From positions 1-45,889 of the forward strand of contig CAZGAQ010000041.1 of NCBI GenBank assembly GCA_964523405.1: 45,889 bases of DNA, in the 5' to 3' direction. The stretch is from CAZGAQ01 sp964523405. GTDB lineage: Bacteria > Planctomycetota > Phycisphaerae > UBA1845 > Fen-1342. Of this stretch, positions 27,155 to 37,200 are shown piece after piece (position 1 is the stretch's first letter; each line of letters opens with the position of its first letter). Under the pieces are notes generated by a model. It was not told the DNA's origin, did not search any database, and saw only the letters and a program-made list of their open reading frames with translations. Position numbers and translations under genes: made by a program.

Positions 27155-27378
27155 GACCGGCAGCGCGAGCTGGGATGACGCGTCGGTTGGACGATTGGGG
27201 GCGGCGAGCGAGCGCGGGAAACGGGGAACAGGGAGCGGAGGACGCGGGGGCCGGCGCAGTTCCAAAAGTCAAAGTGAATTTGAATAGCCAGATGGGCGGA
27301 ATGCGGCACAATGCGTGGGTTCACTCGACCGGCTGTGTAACGGGTGACGCCGCGGTTCAGGAGCTCCGACTGCTACGT

Positions 27379-27405
27379 GGCCGGGCGCCGGGGGGGCGCC
27401 CGGCC
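27379..27405 (+). terminator. 11-bp hairpin ahead of the AraC/GyrI gene
   Basis: GGCCGGGCGCC (27379-27389) pairs with 27395-27405 around a five-G loop and is followed by TGCTCTCTT. It could end an upstream plus-strand transcript or act as a leader structure about 90 bases before the regulator start. The tail is too poor in T to be sure. Confidence 0.4.
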
Positions 27406-27493
27406 TGCTCTCTTGCTGCCAACTCTTTTTCCCCTGCGGCAACTCCGCAAGACCGATCAAGGCACGCGCCGGGGGTTTCGCTACACTTGGGGC

Positions 27494-28417
27494 ATGACCC
27501 ACGAAGAACCAGCCCGGGAATCCACCCGCCGCGTGTATCAAGAACGAATCGGCCGGGCGCTGGCGTATGTTCACGAGCACCTGGACGAACCGCTCGCGCT
27601 AGAGGACCTGGCACGGGCGGCCCATTTCTCGCCGTTCCACTTTCACCGCATCTTCCGCGGGCTCTTGGGCGAGGCGGCGGGAGACCTGGTGCGGCGGCTG
27701 CGGCTGGAGCGGGCGGCGATGGCGCTGCGGCATAGCAGCCGGAGCGTGCAGGACATCGCCCTCGCGGCGGGCTACGGCACGCACGAGGCGTTTACCCGAG
27801 CATTTCGCGCGGCGTACAACCAGGCGCCGACGGAGTTCCGGGCGGGGGTGCCGGTGACGGTGTACCTGGCGTCGCCGTCGAATGTGCATTACGTGTCGTC
27901 GGAGGCGTACGAATTGGCGTTTGTGGGGGAAGGAGCGGATGCGATGGACGTGCGTGTGGAAGACGTGCCGGCGGAGCGAGTGGCGTGCTTGTGGGGCAAG
28001 GGGCCGTATGGCGAGATCATGCCGATGCTGTGGCAGCGGTTCTGCCAGTTGGCGGGGCCGCGCGGGCTCTTGGGGCCCGGCGGGCGGTTCCTGTCGATCT
28101 TCTGCGACGATCCGGAGTTGACGGACCCGCGTGAGTGCCGGTCGGCGGCGTGCGTGACGGTGGACGGGCGGTTCAAGCCGGAAGGGGAGCTGGAGGAGGA
28201 CCAGGTCGGCGGCGGACTGTACGCGATCTACACGTACAAGGGGCCGTTCGCGGGGATCGGCGCGGCGTGGATGCAGTTCTGCGGGCAGTGGATTCCGCAA
28301 AACGGGTATGAGGTGCGGCCGGCGCGGTGTTACGAGGTGTATCTGAAGGACCCGAACCAGGTGCCGCCGGAGGAGATGGTGACGGAGTTGTACGAGCCAG
28401 TGCAGCGGGTGGGGTAG
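27494..28417 (+). CDS. AraC-family regulator with GyrI-like effector domain
   Basis: A 307-residue protein starting MTHEEPARES. Residues ~12-115 are the AraC double HTH placed at the N-terminus (RALAYVHEHLDEPLALEDLARAAHFSPFHFHRIFRGLLGEAAGDLVRRLRLERAAMALRHSSRSVQDIALAAGYGTHEAFTRAFRAAY). Residues ~150-305 are a GyrI-like/AraC effector-binding domain (DVRVEDVPAERVACLWGKGPYGEIMPMLWQRF ... GGGLYAIYTYKGPFAGIGAAWMQFCGQWIPQNGYE ... EVYLKDP). This order is that of SoxS/Rob-type multidrug or small-molecule responsive regulators. The target genes are not adjacent; mfd is convergent. Confidence 0.9.
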   Translation: MTHEEPARESTRRVYQERIGRALAYVHEHLDEPLALEDLARAAHFSPFHFHRIFRGLLGEAAGDLVRRLRLERAAMALRHSSRSVQDIALAAGYGTHEAFTRAFRAAYNQAPTEFRAGVPVTVYLASPSNVHYVSSEAYELAFVGEGADAMDVRVEDVPAERVACLWGKGPYGEIMPMLWQRFCQLAGPRGLLGPGGRFLSIFCDDPELTDPRECRSAACVTVDGRFKPEGELEEDQVGGGLYAIYTYKGPFAGIGAAWMQFCGQWIPQNGYEVRPARCYEVYLKDPNQVPPEEMVTELYEPVQRVG

Positions 28418-28429
28418 AGGTGGGTTGAC

Positions 28430-28494
28430 GCTGGGCTAGAGCCGGCGGGCGCGTGATGTGATAGAAAGCGTCGCGGCGCCGGCCCTAGCCCAGC
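28430..28494. terminator. Long inverted repeat between convergent genes
   Basis: An 18-base arm (28430-28447) pairs with 28477-28494 with one mismatch, leaving a 29-base loop. It fills the gap between the AraC stop (28417) and the mfd stop (28495), so it is a likely bidirectional terminator; no T tract is present on either strand. Confidence 0.55.
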
Positions 28495-31400
28495 CTACTT
28501 GGTGGCGGGGACCGGCTTGGTGGGGGCGGCGGGGGTGGCGCTCGCTGGCGCGGCGGCGCGGGGGCGGAGCTGCTGGCGCAGGACGGTGAGGAGCGTGGCG
28601 GGTTCGAGGTAGCGCTTGGCGAGGCGCCAGTGAACAGTGTGAGCGTCGGGCATGCGCGGTGACCCGGGGCCGGTCGCGAAGAGGGGCTCGACTTTCCTAA
28701 CGTCGTCGATGGCGAAGACGACGTCGGGATCGACGAGGACCATGGAGCGGATTCCCCAAGGTTGCGCGAGGACGCGGATTTCGGCGAGGGCGAGCAGGGT
28801 TTCGACTTGCTCGGGCGGCGCGCCGAAGGCGTCGCGGATGTCGCCGCGAAGGACTTCCAGCTCGTCGAGCGCGCGGCAATTGGTGAGGCGCTTGTAGACC
28901 TCCATGCGCTGACGGTCGGCGCGGATGTAGTTGCGCGGGATCGTCGCCGAGATGCCGAGGTCGAGGTTCACCGCGCGGAACTCGGGCGCGGGCTCGTTTT
29001 TCATGCGGCGCACGGCCTGCTCGAGGAGCTGGCAGTACATCTCGTAGCCGACGGCTTCGATGTGGCCGGATTGCTCGGGGCCGAGGATGTTGCCGGCGCC
29101 GCGGATTTCGAGGTCGCGCATGGCGATCTGGAAACCGGCGCCGAGGTCGCTGTAGTGCTCGAGGGCCTTGAGGCGGCGAGCGGCGTTCTCCTTGACGGGG
29201 TGCTTCGGCGAGAGCAGGGCGTAGCAGTAGGCGCGGTGTTTGGAGCGTCCGACGCGGCCGCGGAGCTGGTGCAGGTCGGCGAGGCCGAAGCGTTCGGCGC
29301 GGTTCACGAAGATCGTGTTGGCGGTGGGGATGTCGAGGCCGGACTCGATGATGTTCGTGGAGACGAGGATGTCGGCCTCTTTGTGGAGGAATTTGAGCAT
29401 CACGTCTTCGAGTTCGGGGCCGGACATCTGACCGTGGCCGACGACGCAACGGGCCTCGGGGATGAGGGTGCGGAGGCGGTTGGCGACTTGGTGGATGTCG
29501 CGGACGAAGTTGTGGACGAAGTAGACCTGACCGTCGCGGTTGAGCTCGCGGAGGATGGCTTCGCGGATGAGGCGGTCGTCCCAGAGACGGACCTGGGTGA
29601 CGATGGCGCGGCGGTCGATGGGGGCAGTTTGCAGGGACGAGATGTCGCGGATGCCGAGCATGGCCATGTGGAGGGTGCGCGGGATCGGCGTGGCCGTCAG
29701 CGTCAGCAGATCGACGGTGGCGCGGAGTTGCTTGAGGCGTTCCTTGGCTTCGACGCCGAACCGCTGCTCCTCGTCGATGATGACGAGGCCGAGGTCGGAG
29801 AAGTGCACGTCGCCGGAGAGGAGGCGGTGGGTGCCGATGAGGATGTCGATCTCGCCGCGGCGCGTGCGGTCGAGGATGTGCGATTGCTCGCGCTTGCTGC
29901 GGAAGCGTGAGAGGACTTCGATGCGGAAGGGGTAGTCCGCCATGCGCTCATTGAAGGTCTGGTGGTGCTGCTCGGCGAGGACGGTGGTGGGCACGAGGAC
30001 GGCGACCTGCTTGCCGTACTCGGCGGCTTTGAAGGCGGCGCGGACGGCGAGTTCGGTCTTGCCGTACCCGACGTCGCCGCAGAGCAGGCGGTCCATGGGG
30101 CGCGGGCGGCCCATGTCGCGTTTGATCTCGTCGAGCGAGCGGAGCTGGTCTTCGGTCTCTTGATAGAGGAAGGAGCCTTCGAATTCGCGCTGCCACTCGG
30201 TGTCGTGCGGGTAGGCGGTGCCTTCTTCGGCGGCGCGGCGGGCCTGCACGGCGAGGAGCTCGGCAGCGAGGTCCGTGACGGCCTCGGTGACGCGTTCCTT
30301 GGCGCGTTTCCAGGCCTGACCGCCGACCTTGCTGAGCTTGGGCTTGCCGCGGACCGTGCCGATGTACTTCTGCACGATCTGGATCTGGCTGATCGGCACG
30401 TGCACGACGGCGCTGTCGGCGAACTCGATGGCGAGGTATTCGTCGGAGCGGCCTTCCCGCTCGAGGGTCTTGAGGCCGAGGAAGCGCCCGATGCCGTGGA
30501 GGGCGTGGACGACGTAGTCGCCGGTGTCGAGGTCGAAGAAGCTGTCGATGGGGCGCGCGGGGGCGACGCGACGGAGGGTACGGCGCTGGCGGTAGCGATG
30601 GAACAGCTCGTGATGCGGGACGAAGGCGGTGTGGCGCCACTGGAAGCCGCGGTGCAGGACGCCGAGGGCGGTGCGGAGAGTAGGGATTGAGGGATTGCGG
30701 GATTGAGGGATTGCGGTTGGCGCGCGGGGATTCCGTGCCTCTCTTGATCCCTCGATCCCTTGTTCCCTTGATCCTTCTTCGAGCAGCTCCTGGAGGCGCT
30801 GCTCTTCGGGGCGGTTATCGCAGAGGACGACGACGGGCGTTTTGACGGACAGCTCGACGAGGGTCTTGAGGGCGTCGGGGGACTTCGGGTCGAACTGCGG
30901 GAGGCTGGAGACCTCGAAGTGCACCTTCTGCGGCAGGATGCCGGTGAAGCGGTGCAGGTGGAGCTGGGCGAAGTCGTTGGCGCGGCGGAAGAGGGCGTCG
31001 GCGGGGATGATGCCGGTGCGCTCGCCGAGGCGCAGGAGGTAGGTGCGGCCGAGCTCCTGGATTTCGCCGGGCTCACTGAAGGCGAGCAGCGTGTCGGGTG
31101 GCAGGAGGGCGAGGAAGCTGGTGGTGCGATCGTCGCCGCGGCTGACGGCCTGGTGGGTGCTCATCGACAGGGCGGGGATACGGATGCCGCCAAGCGTGTC
31201 GGAGGAGCGCTGGGTGCCGGTGTCGAAGCGGCGGATGGACTCGACCTCGTCGCCGAAGAACTCGACGCGGATGGGGTCGGTGTGGGCGCTGGAGAAGACG
31301 TCGATGATGCCGCCGCGGCGGGCGAAGTCGCCGGGGACGTCGACGGCGTCGCACCGTTGGAAGCCGTGCTCGGCGAGCCAGTTGGCGAACTGGTCGGGGT

Positions 31401-31869
31401 CGAGCGTCTGGCCGACTTCGGCGGAGAAGGAGCTGTCCTGGATGGCCCGCGCGGAAGGGACGGGCTGCATCAGGGCCATGATCGAGGCGACGATCAGCGG
31501 ACGCGGGCGTGCGACGGAGGCGGCGCCGGCGGCGGAGAGGAGGCCGACACAGAGGCGCAGGCGTTCGCTGGCGAGCTCGTCGGGGCCGGTGGGTTCGCCG
31601 GCTAGGGTGTCGAGTTGGGGCAGCAGGTCGGGGGCGGTGCCGGTGGCGGTCTCGATGTCGTCGCGGACGTCGTCGGCTTCGTCGGCGTGGGCGGTGACGA
31701 GGAGGAGCGGGCGGTCCAGTTGCTCGGCGGCGAGGGCGGCCAAAATGGGCGCAGAGCTACCCCACAAGCCTTCGGCCGCAACGGCGGGGTTGCCGCGTGC
31801 GAGCAGCCGAACCAGCTCAGCGAGGAGCGGATCGTCGCGGATGGTATCAAACACATCCACAGTGGACAT
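28495..31869 (-). CDS. mfd: Transcription-repair coupling factor Mfd
   Basis: A 1,124-residue protein from ATG 31869 (MSTVDVFDT); the longer upstream frame has no family match. N-terminal UvrB-like modules (GDFARRGGIIDVFSSAHTDPIRVEFFGDEVESIRRFD) are followed by the RNA-polymerase-interacting domain (GDYVVHALHGIGRFLGL), then the RecG-like translocase with CGDVGYGKTELAVRAAFKA, DEEQRFGVEAKERLK, LTATPIPRTLHMAM, GRVGRSKHRAYCY, and the C-terminal TRCF domain (EYDLGI-type region). Mfd removes stalled RNA polymerase and recruits UvrA/B. It carries an insertion of about 35 residues encoded by short repeats between the UvrB-like part and the RID (see 30683-30785). The last 25 residues are Ala/Pro-rich. 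Confidence 0.97.
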   Translation of the reverse strand: MSTVDVFDTIRDDPLLAELVRLLARGNPAVAAEGLWGSSAPILAALAAEQLDRPLLLVTAHADEADDVRDDIETATGTAPDLLPQLDTLAGEPTGPDELASERLRLCVGLLSAAGAASVARPRPLIVASIMALMQPVPSARAIQDSSFSAEVGQTLDPDQFANWLAEHGFQRCDAVDVPGDFARRGGIIDVFSSAHTDPIRVEFFGDEVESIRRFDTGTQRSSDTLGGIRIPALSMSTHQAVSRGDDRTTSFLALLPPDTLLAFSEPGEIQELGRTYLLRLGERTGIIPADALFRRANDFAQLHLHRFTGILPQKVHFEVSSLPQFDPKSPDALKTLVELSVKTPVVVLCDNRPEEQRLQELLEEGSREQGIEGSREARNPRAPTAIPQSRNPSIPTLRTALGVLHRGFQWRHTAFVPHHELFHRYRQRRTLRRVAPARPIDSFFDLDTGDYVVHALHGIGRFLGLKTLEREGRSDEYLAIEFADSAVVHVPISQIQIVQKYIGTVRGKPKLSKVGGQAWKRAKERVTEAVTDLAAELLAVQARRAAEEGTAYPHDTEWQREFEGSFLYQETEDQLRSLDEIKRDMGRPRPMDRLLCGDVGYGKTELAVRAAFKAAEYGKQVAVLVPTTVLAEQHHQTFNERMADYPFRIEVLSRFRSKREQSHILDRTRRGEIDILIGTHRLLSGDVHFSDLGLVIIDEEQRFGVEAKERLKQLRATVDLLTLTATPIPRTLHMAMLGIRDISSLQTAPIDRRAIVTQVRLWDDRLIREAILRELNRDGQVYFVHNFVRDIHQVANRLRTLIPEARCVVGHGQMSGPELEDVMLKFLHKEADILVSTNIIESGLDIPTANTIFVNRAERFGLADLHQLRGRVGRSKHRAYCYALLSPKHPVKENAARRLKALEHYSDLGAGFQIAMRDLEIRGAGNILGPEQSGHIEAVGYEMYCQLLEQAVRRMKNEPAPEFRAVNLDLGISATIPRNYIRADRQRMEVYKRLTNCRALDELEVLRGDIRDAFGAPPEQVETLLALAEIRVLAQPWGIRSMVLVDPDVVFAIDDVRKVEPLFATGPGSPRMPDAHTVHWRLAKRYLEPATLLTVLRQQLRPRAAAPASATPAAPTKPVPATK
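30683..30785 (-). repeat. Repeat-derived in-frame insertion inside mfd
   Basis: Positions 30683-30698 and 30699-30714 are two perfect copies of a 16-mer that is itself two octamers (GGGATTGA/GGGATTGC). At 30736-30780 related units appear in inverted orientation (GATCCCTCGATCCCTTG-type). Together they form an imperfect inverted repeat that leaves the mfd frame open and encodes a low-complexity stretch (SREQGIEGSREARNPRAPTA, IPQSRNPSIP). Confidence 0.7.
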
Positions 31870-31963
31870 TCTATCGGGCGTTTGGCGGAGGGCGAAGCAG
31901 GTCCGACGGTGGCGTGCCTGGGGCGGGACATCGCGCGGGGGTCGCGGGGAAGGCGGGCGCGGG

Positions 31964-31969
31964 TATAAT
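31964..31969 (+). promoter_or_regulatory. -10 box upstream of the S46 peptidase gene
   Basis: A perfect TATAAT lies 83 bases before the peptidase start in the gap between divergent mfd and peptidase genes. No -35 match is found at 16-18 bases, so the promoter would need an activator. Confidence 0.4.
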
Positions 31970-32051
31970 TCCCCATCACACGCACAGGAAGCTCGCTGGA
32001 CCGGCCTTGAGTCTGAAGCCTTCCCGCTGAGTCTCACTGAGGAACTTGCGC

Positions 32052-34145
32052 ATGCACCGCTGCTTACCGCTCTGGCTGTGCCATTGTCTTTCGCTGGCCG
32101 GGATGGTTTCCGGCGTGCTGCCCGCGCGGACGGCCCGGGCTGACGAGGGCATGTGGTTGCTGACGCAGCCACCGCTGCAGACGCTACGGGAAAAGTACGG
32201 CTTCGAGCCGACGTCCGCGTGGCTGGAGCACATGCAGAAGTCGGCGGTGCGCATCGGCGCGTCCGGTACCTTCGTCTCGTCGCACGGGCTGGTGATGACC
32301 AACCATCATGTTGCCTCGCGCGCGCTGCGGAGATTGAGCACGCCCGAACGGGATTTGCTCGTGACCGGGTTCTATGCCCCGACGCGGAGCGATGAGCTGA
32401 AGTGCCCGGGCATGGAAGTGGAGGTGCTTTGGTCGATCGAAGACGTCACCGACCGCGTGAACGCCGCTGCCGCGGGGCTGAATCCGGCCGACGCGCTCAC
32501 GGCGCGCAGGAAAATGATGACGGTCATCGAGCAGGAGTCGCGGGACACGACCGGACTCGACAGTGAGGTGGTGACGCTGTACGAGGGCGCGCGCTACCGC
32601 TTGTATCGCTACCAGCGCTACACCGATGTCCGGCTGGTGATGGCGCCGGAGCAGGCGAGCGCGTATTTTGGCGGCGACGTGGACAACTTCGAGTACCCGC
32701 GCTTTGCGCTGGACATGTGCTTTTTTCGCGTGTACGAGCACGACCAACCGCTGCAGGGCGCGCATTTCCTGGCCTGGAGCCGCAACGGGGCCGCCGAGGG
32801 GGAACTGATTTTCGTGTTCGGTCACCCGGGGCGCACGCAGCGCCTGTACACGCTTGAGCACCTGAAGTTCCTGCGGGACGTGCAACTGCCCAGCGAGCTG
32901 GCCACGGCGTGGCGGCGCGAAGTGCAGCTCACGACTTTCGGGCAGCGCGACCTAGAGCAGGCGCGCGTGAGCGCCGGCGAGCTGCTGGGCGTCCAGAACT
33001 GGCGCAAGTCGCTGACCGGGCTGTATGGCGGTCTCGGCGACCCGCATCTGCTGGACGTCAAGCGGTCCGCCGAGCTGAAGCTGCGGGAGGCCTTGCAGGC
33101 GGATTCCGAGAAGCACACCGCGTGGGGCGGGGCCTGGGAGTCCATCACGCGCGCGACGACCGCGTATCGGCGGATTTATCCGCGCTACCGCCTGCTCAAT
33201 GACGGGAGCGGGTTCAATTCGGAGCTGTTCCGCTACGCGCTGACGCTCGTCCGGCTGGCGGACGAGCTGCCCAAGCCGACTGCGGACCGCCTGCGCGAGT
33301 ACCGTGAATCGGAGTTGGAATCCGTCTATCTGGAGTTGTACGCCCCGGCCCCCATTTCGGAAGCGTTCGAGATCGAGCGTCTGACCAGCGCCTTGGGCCG
33401 AATGCTGGAGACGCTCGGTGGCGAGGACCCGTTGGTGCCGCGGGTGCTGGCCGGCCAGTCGCCGGCGGCGCGGGCGGAGCAACTGGTGCGCGGCTGCACG
33501 CTCCAGGACCCGGCCGTACGGCGCCGGCTGGCCGAGGGTGGCAAGAGCGCCCTGGATGCGCAGCGTGATCCCCTACTGGACCTCGTGCGGCTGCTGGACC
33601 CGGAGATGCGGGCGGTGCGGCAGCGGTACGAAGACGAAGTGGAAAGCGTCTTCAGCGACAGCTACGCGAAGATCGCAGCCGCCCAGTTCGCGCGCGCCGG
33701 CGACGACATTTACCCCGATGCCACGCATACGCTGCGCATGGCGTTCGGCGTGCTCAAGGGGTATCGCGAGAATGGCGGCGGCGTACCCGCGTTCACGACG
33801 CTCGGCGGCCTGTACGAGCGGGCGGAGCGGCGGCGCGGCCAGCCCGGCTTCGCCTTGCCACCACGTTGGCTCGAGCGCCGCGACCGGCTCGACCCCGCTA
33901 CGCCGCTGAATTTCGTGTGCACGGCCGACATCATCGGCGGCAACTCGGGTAGTCCGGTCGTCAACCGCGCCGGAGAGGTGGTCGGCCTGATCTTCGATGG
34001 CAACCTGGCGAGTCTGACGTGGGATATCCTGTATGACGAGACGCGCGGACGGGCTGTCGCGCTGGACGTGCGGGCCATTCTGGCGGCCCTGCGTCACGTC
34101 TACGATGCCGGCGCGCTGGCGGACGAGTTAGAAGGACGGGAGTAG
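32052..34145 (+). CDS. S46 family serine dipeptidyl-peptidase (DPP7/DPP11-like)
   Basis: A 697-residue exported protein; ATG 32052 follows GAGGAA. Signal peptide within residues 1-32 (LPLWLCHCLSLAGMVSGVLPARTARA). Catalytic landmarks of the S46 family are all present: TNHHV at 83-87 (His), GGDVDNFEYPRF at 207-218 (Asp) and GGNSGSP at 629-635 (Ser632). The length matches the family (~700-720). Members remove N-terminal dipeptides from peptides in the periplasm and feed amino-acid utilisation. The residue that separates DPP7 from DPP11 specificity could not be assigned with confidence. The gene is divergent from mfd and followed by a sensor kinase on the same strand. Confidence 0.95.
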   Translation: MHRCLPLWLCHCLSLAGMVSGVLPARTARADEGMWLLTQPPLQTLREKYGFEPTSAWLEHMQKSAVRIGASGTFVSSHGLVMTNHHVASRALRRLSTPERDLLVTGFYAPTRSDELKCPGMEVEVLWSIEDVTDRVNAAAAGLNPADALTARRKMMTVIEQESRDTTGLDSEVVTLYEGARYRLYRYQRYTDVRLVMAPEQASAYFGGDVDNFEYPRFALDMCFFRVYEHDQPLQGAHFLAWSRNGAAEGELIFVFGHPGRTQRLYTLEHLKFLRDVQLPSELATAWRREVQLTTFGQRDLEQARVSAGELLGVQNWRKSLTGLYGGLGDPHLLDVKRSAELKLREALQADSEKHTAWGGAWESITRATTAYRRIYPRYRLLNDGSGFNSELFRYALTLVRLADELPKPTADRLREYRESELESVYLELYAPAPISEAFEIERLTSALGRMLETLGGEDPLVPRVLAGQSPAARAEQLVRGCTLQDPAVRRRLAEGGKSALDAQRDPLLDLVRLLDPEMRAVRQRYEDEVESVFSDSYAKIAAAQFARAGDDIYPDATHTLRMAFGVLKGYRENGGGVPAFTTLGGLYERAERRRGQPGFALPPRWLERRDRLDPATPLNFVCTADIIGGNSGSPVVNRAGEVVGLIFDGNLASLTWDILYDETRGRAVALDVRAILAALRHVYDAGALADELEGRE

Positions 34146-34242
34146 CCGCCGGTGCCATGCCGGGTAAGGGACGCGGCGGGCATTGCCCGGCCGGCCGGCG
34201 CACGCCAGAATAGAGCTTGGCCGAGTGGTCGGAGGCCTGGCG

Positions 34243-37200
34243 ATGGGCGGTTGTCCAGAGTTGATTGCCCCTGTGCTACGTGAAGACGGCCGACGAGGCT
34301 GGTCGTGTCGTACCCCCGGACGCCACCGCCCGTGGCGCTGCAGCGGGCGGCTGGCCGTGGCGCTCGGCTGCGTGCTGGCGCAGGCGGCCGCGGCGGAGCC
34401 GCTGCCGACGTCGCAGCCGCTACGGAAGGGGGTGCTGCTGCTGCACTCGTACCACGAGGGCCTGACGTGGACCGACGGGGTCGACCAGGGAATCCGGACC
34501 ACGCTCGCCGCGCGCCCGGACATCGAAATCTACACCGAGTACCTGGATTCCAAGCGGATCACGCGTGAGGGGCTCCCCGCAGCCACGGCGGACTACCTGG
34601 CGCAAAAGTATGCCGAGACACCGCTGGCCGTGATTATCGTCAGCGACAACTCTGCCCTGGCGTTTCTAGCGCGGTATCAGAAGGCGGTTTTTGGCAGCAC
34701 GCCCGTTGTATTCTGCGGCATCGACGATTTCACGCCGGATTTGCTGGCGGGCCTGGCGGGCCCGGTTACCGGGGTCGTGCAGGCGCTCGACCCGCGCCAG
34801 ACGGTCGAGCTGATTCGGACCCTGCAGCCTGACCTGCAGCGCCTGGTCGTTGTGTCGGGCACGGACGTGACCGCCCTGGCGATGCGGCGGCAGGCGCAGG
34901 CGGCGCTGGCGAACGAGGCCCGCGGACTGGACGTCGTGTGGCTCGACGGGCCCAGCGCGCGGGCGCTACAGGAACGGCTCAGCGGCCTCTCGCGTGCCGA
35001 TGCGGTTCTGCTGTGCAACTTCAATCGTGACGCCGAGGGGGCGTATCTCTCGCACGAGGACAGCGCGCGACTGATCTGCGCCGCGTCAGGTGCCCCCGTG
35101 TATGCCATGCAGGACCTGTATCTCGGGACCGGCGTCGTCGGGGGCTCCGTCATCACGGCGCGGGATCAAGGCGCGATGGCCGCCCGGTTGGGGCTTGAAA
35201 TTCTTGCTGGCCGGGACGTCCCGCCCATCTCACTCGAGTGTCCGCACGCCATTCTCTGCGACTTCGCCGTCCTCCAGAAGTTCGGTCTCGACCTGTCGCG
35301 ACTGCCGCCGACCGCGACACTAATCAATCATCCCCTGACGTTCTACGAGCGGTACCGGCGCCTGATCTGGACTGCGGCCGGGGCGTTTGCCCTGCTCCTG
35401 CTGGCGCTCGCGGGGGTGAGCTTCGGGCTGGTGCGGTCGCGCAGCGCGGCGCGCCAACTGCGGCGCAGCGAGGAGAAGCTGCGCACCACGCTCAACTCGA
35501 TCGGCGACGCTGTCATCGCGACGGACGTGATCGGCCGAATCATCCACATGAACCCGGTGGCCGAGCGCCTCACGGGTTGGACTGCGGCGGAGGCGGTGCA
35601 CCAGCCGCTGGCGAGCGTGCTGCGGATCGTCAATGCCGTGACGCGGCAACCGGTGGACGCGCCGGTGGAGGAAGTCCTGCGCCGGGGCCAGATCGTGGGA
35701 CTCGCCAATCACACCACGCTTCTGGCGCGGGATGGCGCGGAATATCAGATCGCCGATTCGGCCGCCCCCATCCGCGCCGAAGGCGCGCAGATTACTGGCG
35801 TGGTGCTGGTTTTCCGGGATGTGACCGAAGACTACCGCATGCGGCGGCGCCTCGCCGAGAGTGAGGCGCAGATGAAGCTCGCGCTCCAAGGCGCGGATCT
35901 GTGCACATGGGACTGGAACGTGCCAGCGCGCCAGGTGGCATTTAATGAGCGCTGGGCGGAGATGCTGGGGTACCCGTCGGCCGAACGCGCGGCGCCGTTC
36001 GACATCTGGATGGAACTGGTGCACCCCGACGACCGCCCCAGTGTGCAGCAGACCCTGGAGGCGCACCTGCAGGGGCAGACCGCCGCCTATGAGACGGAGC
36101 ACCGCCTGCGCCACAAGACCGGTGCGTGGGTGTGGGTGCTGGGCAAGGGGCGCGTGATCGAGCGCAACGCGGACGGGGCTGCGCTGCGCATGTGCGGTAC
36201 CTACCTGGACATCACCCAGCGCCGCCGAGCCGAAGCGGAGCATGCGAAGCTTGAAGCCCAGTTGCGGCAGGCGCAGAAGATGGAATCGATCGGGCTCCTG
36301 GCTGGCGGGATCGCCCACGACTTCAACAATATCCTGACCGCCATCTCGGGCAGCGCGGAAGCGGCGACCCAGGAATTGCAGACGCGTTTCCCGGCGGCGG
36401 CGGGGCCCCTGGAGTGGCTGCAGCAAGTCGAGCGCAGCGTGCAGCGGGCCGCCGCCCTGACCCGGCAATTGCTGGCCTTCGGGCGCCGGCAGCTGGTCCG
36501 TCCACAGGTGCTCGATTTGAACACGACCCTCCGCGAGCTCGAGAAGATGCTGCGCCGCCTGCTCACCGAAAACCTGTCGCTCCAGCTCCGCTGTGCGCCG
36601 GAGCTCCCGGCCGTCCAAGCGGACCCGGGACAGCTCGAGCAGGTCATCGTCAATCTGGTCGTCAACGCGCGTGACGCGATGTCGGCGGGCGGGCAGCTCA
36701 CGCTGGAGACGCGCCCGGTGCCGCCTGCAGAAGCGCAGGCGGTTCTGCCCCCCGACGCCCGGCCCGGTGCCTATGTGATGCTTGCCGTCAGTGACACCGG
36801 TTGCGGGATGGATGCCGCGACGCGGGAGCACATCTTCGAGCCATTCTTTACGACCAAGCCTCTGGGGCAAGGCACGGGCCTGGGGCTTTCCACGGTCTAC
36901 GGCATCGTCAAACAGGCCGGCGGACATGTCGCGGTGTACAGCGAGCCGGGGCAGGGCACGACGTTCAAGGTGTATCTGCCAGCGCGGCCGGAGGATAGCC
37001 GGCGGCCGCAGCCGGCTGAGGTATCGCCGACGGCGCTCGGGGGCAGCGATACGATCGTCGTCTGCGAAGACGATGTGGCGGTGCGCAAGGTCACCGCGCA
37101 GATGCTCCAGGATGCCGGCTACACGGTGCTTGTTGCCGAAGACGCGGCCGATGCTCTGCGGCGCGCGGCCGCTCACCCAGGGCCGATCGATTTGCTGGTG

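Noticed and set aside
28762..29910. Long plus-strand frame opposite mfd
   Set aside because: Val/Ala/Glu/Asp-rich antisense shadow; mfd is unambiguous on the other strand.
34212..34260. tRNA-Leu/Ser-like start (GGCCGAGTGGTCGGAGGCC)
   Set aside because: No anticodon arm or TTCGAATC-type T arm follows; the stretch is the kinase leader and start.
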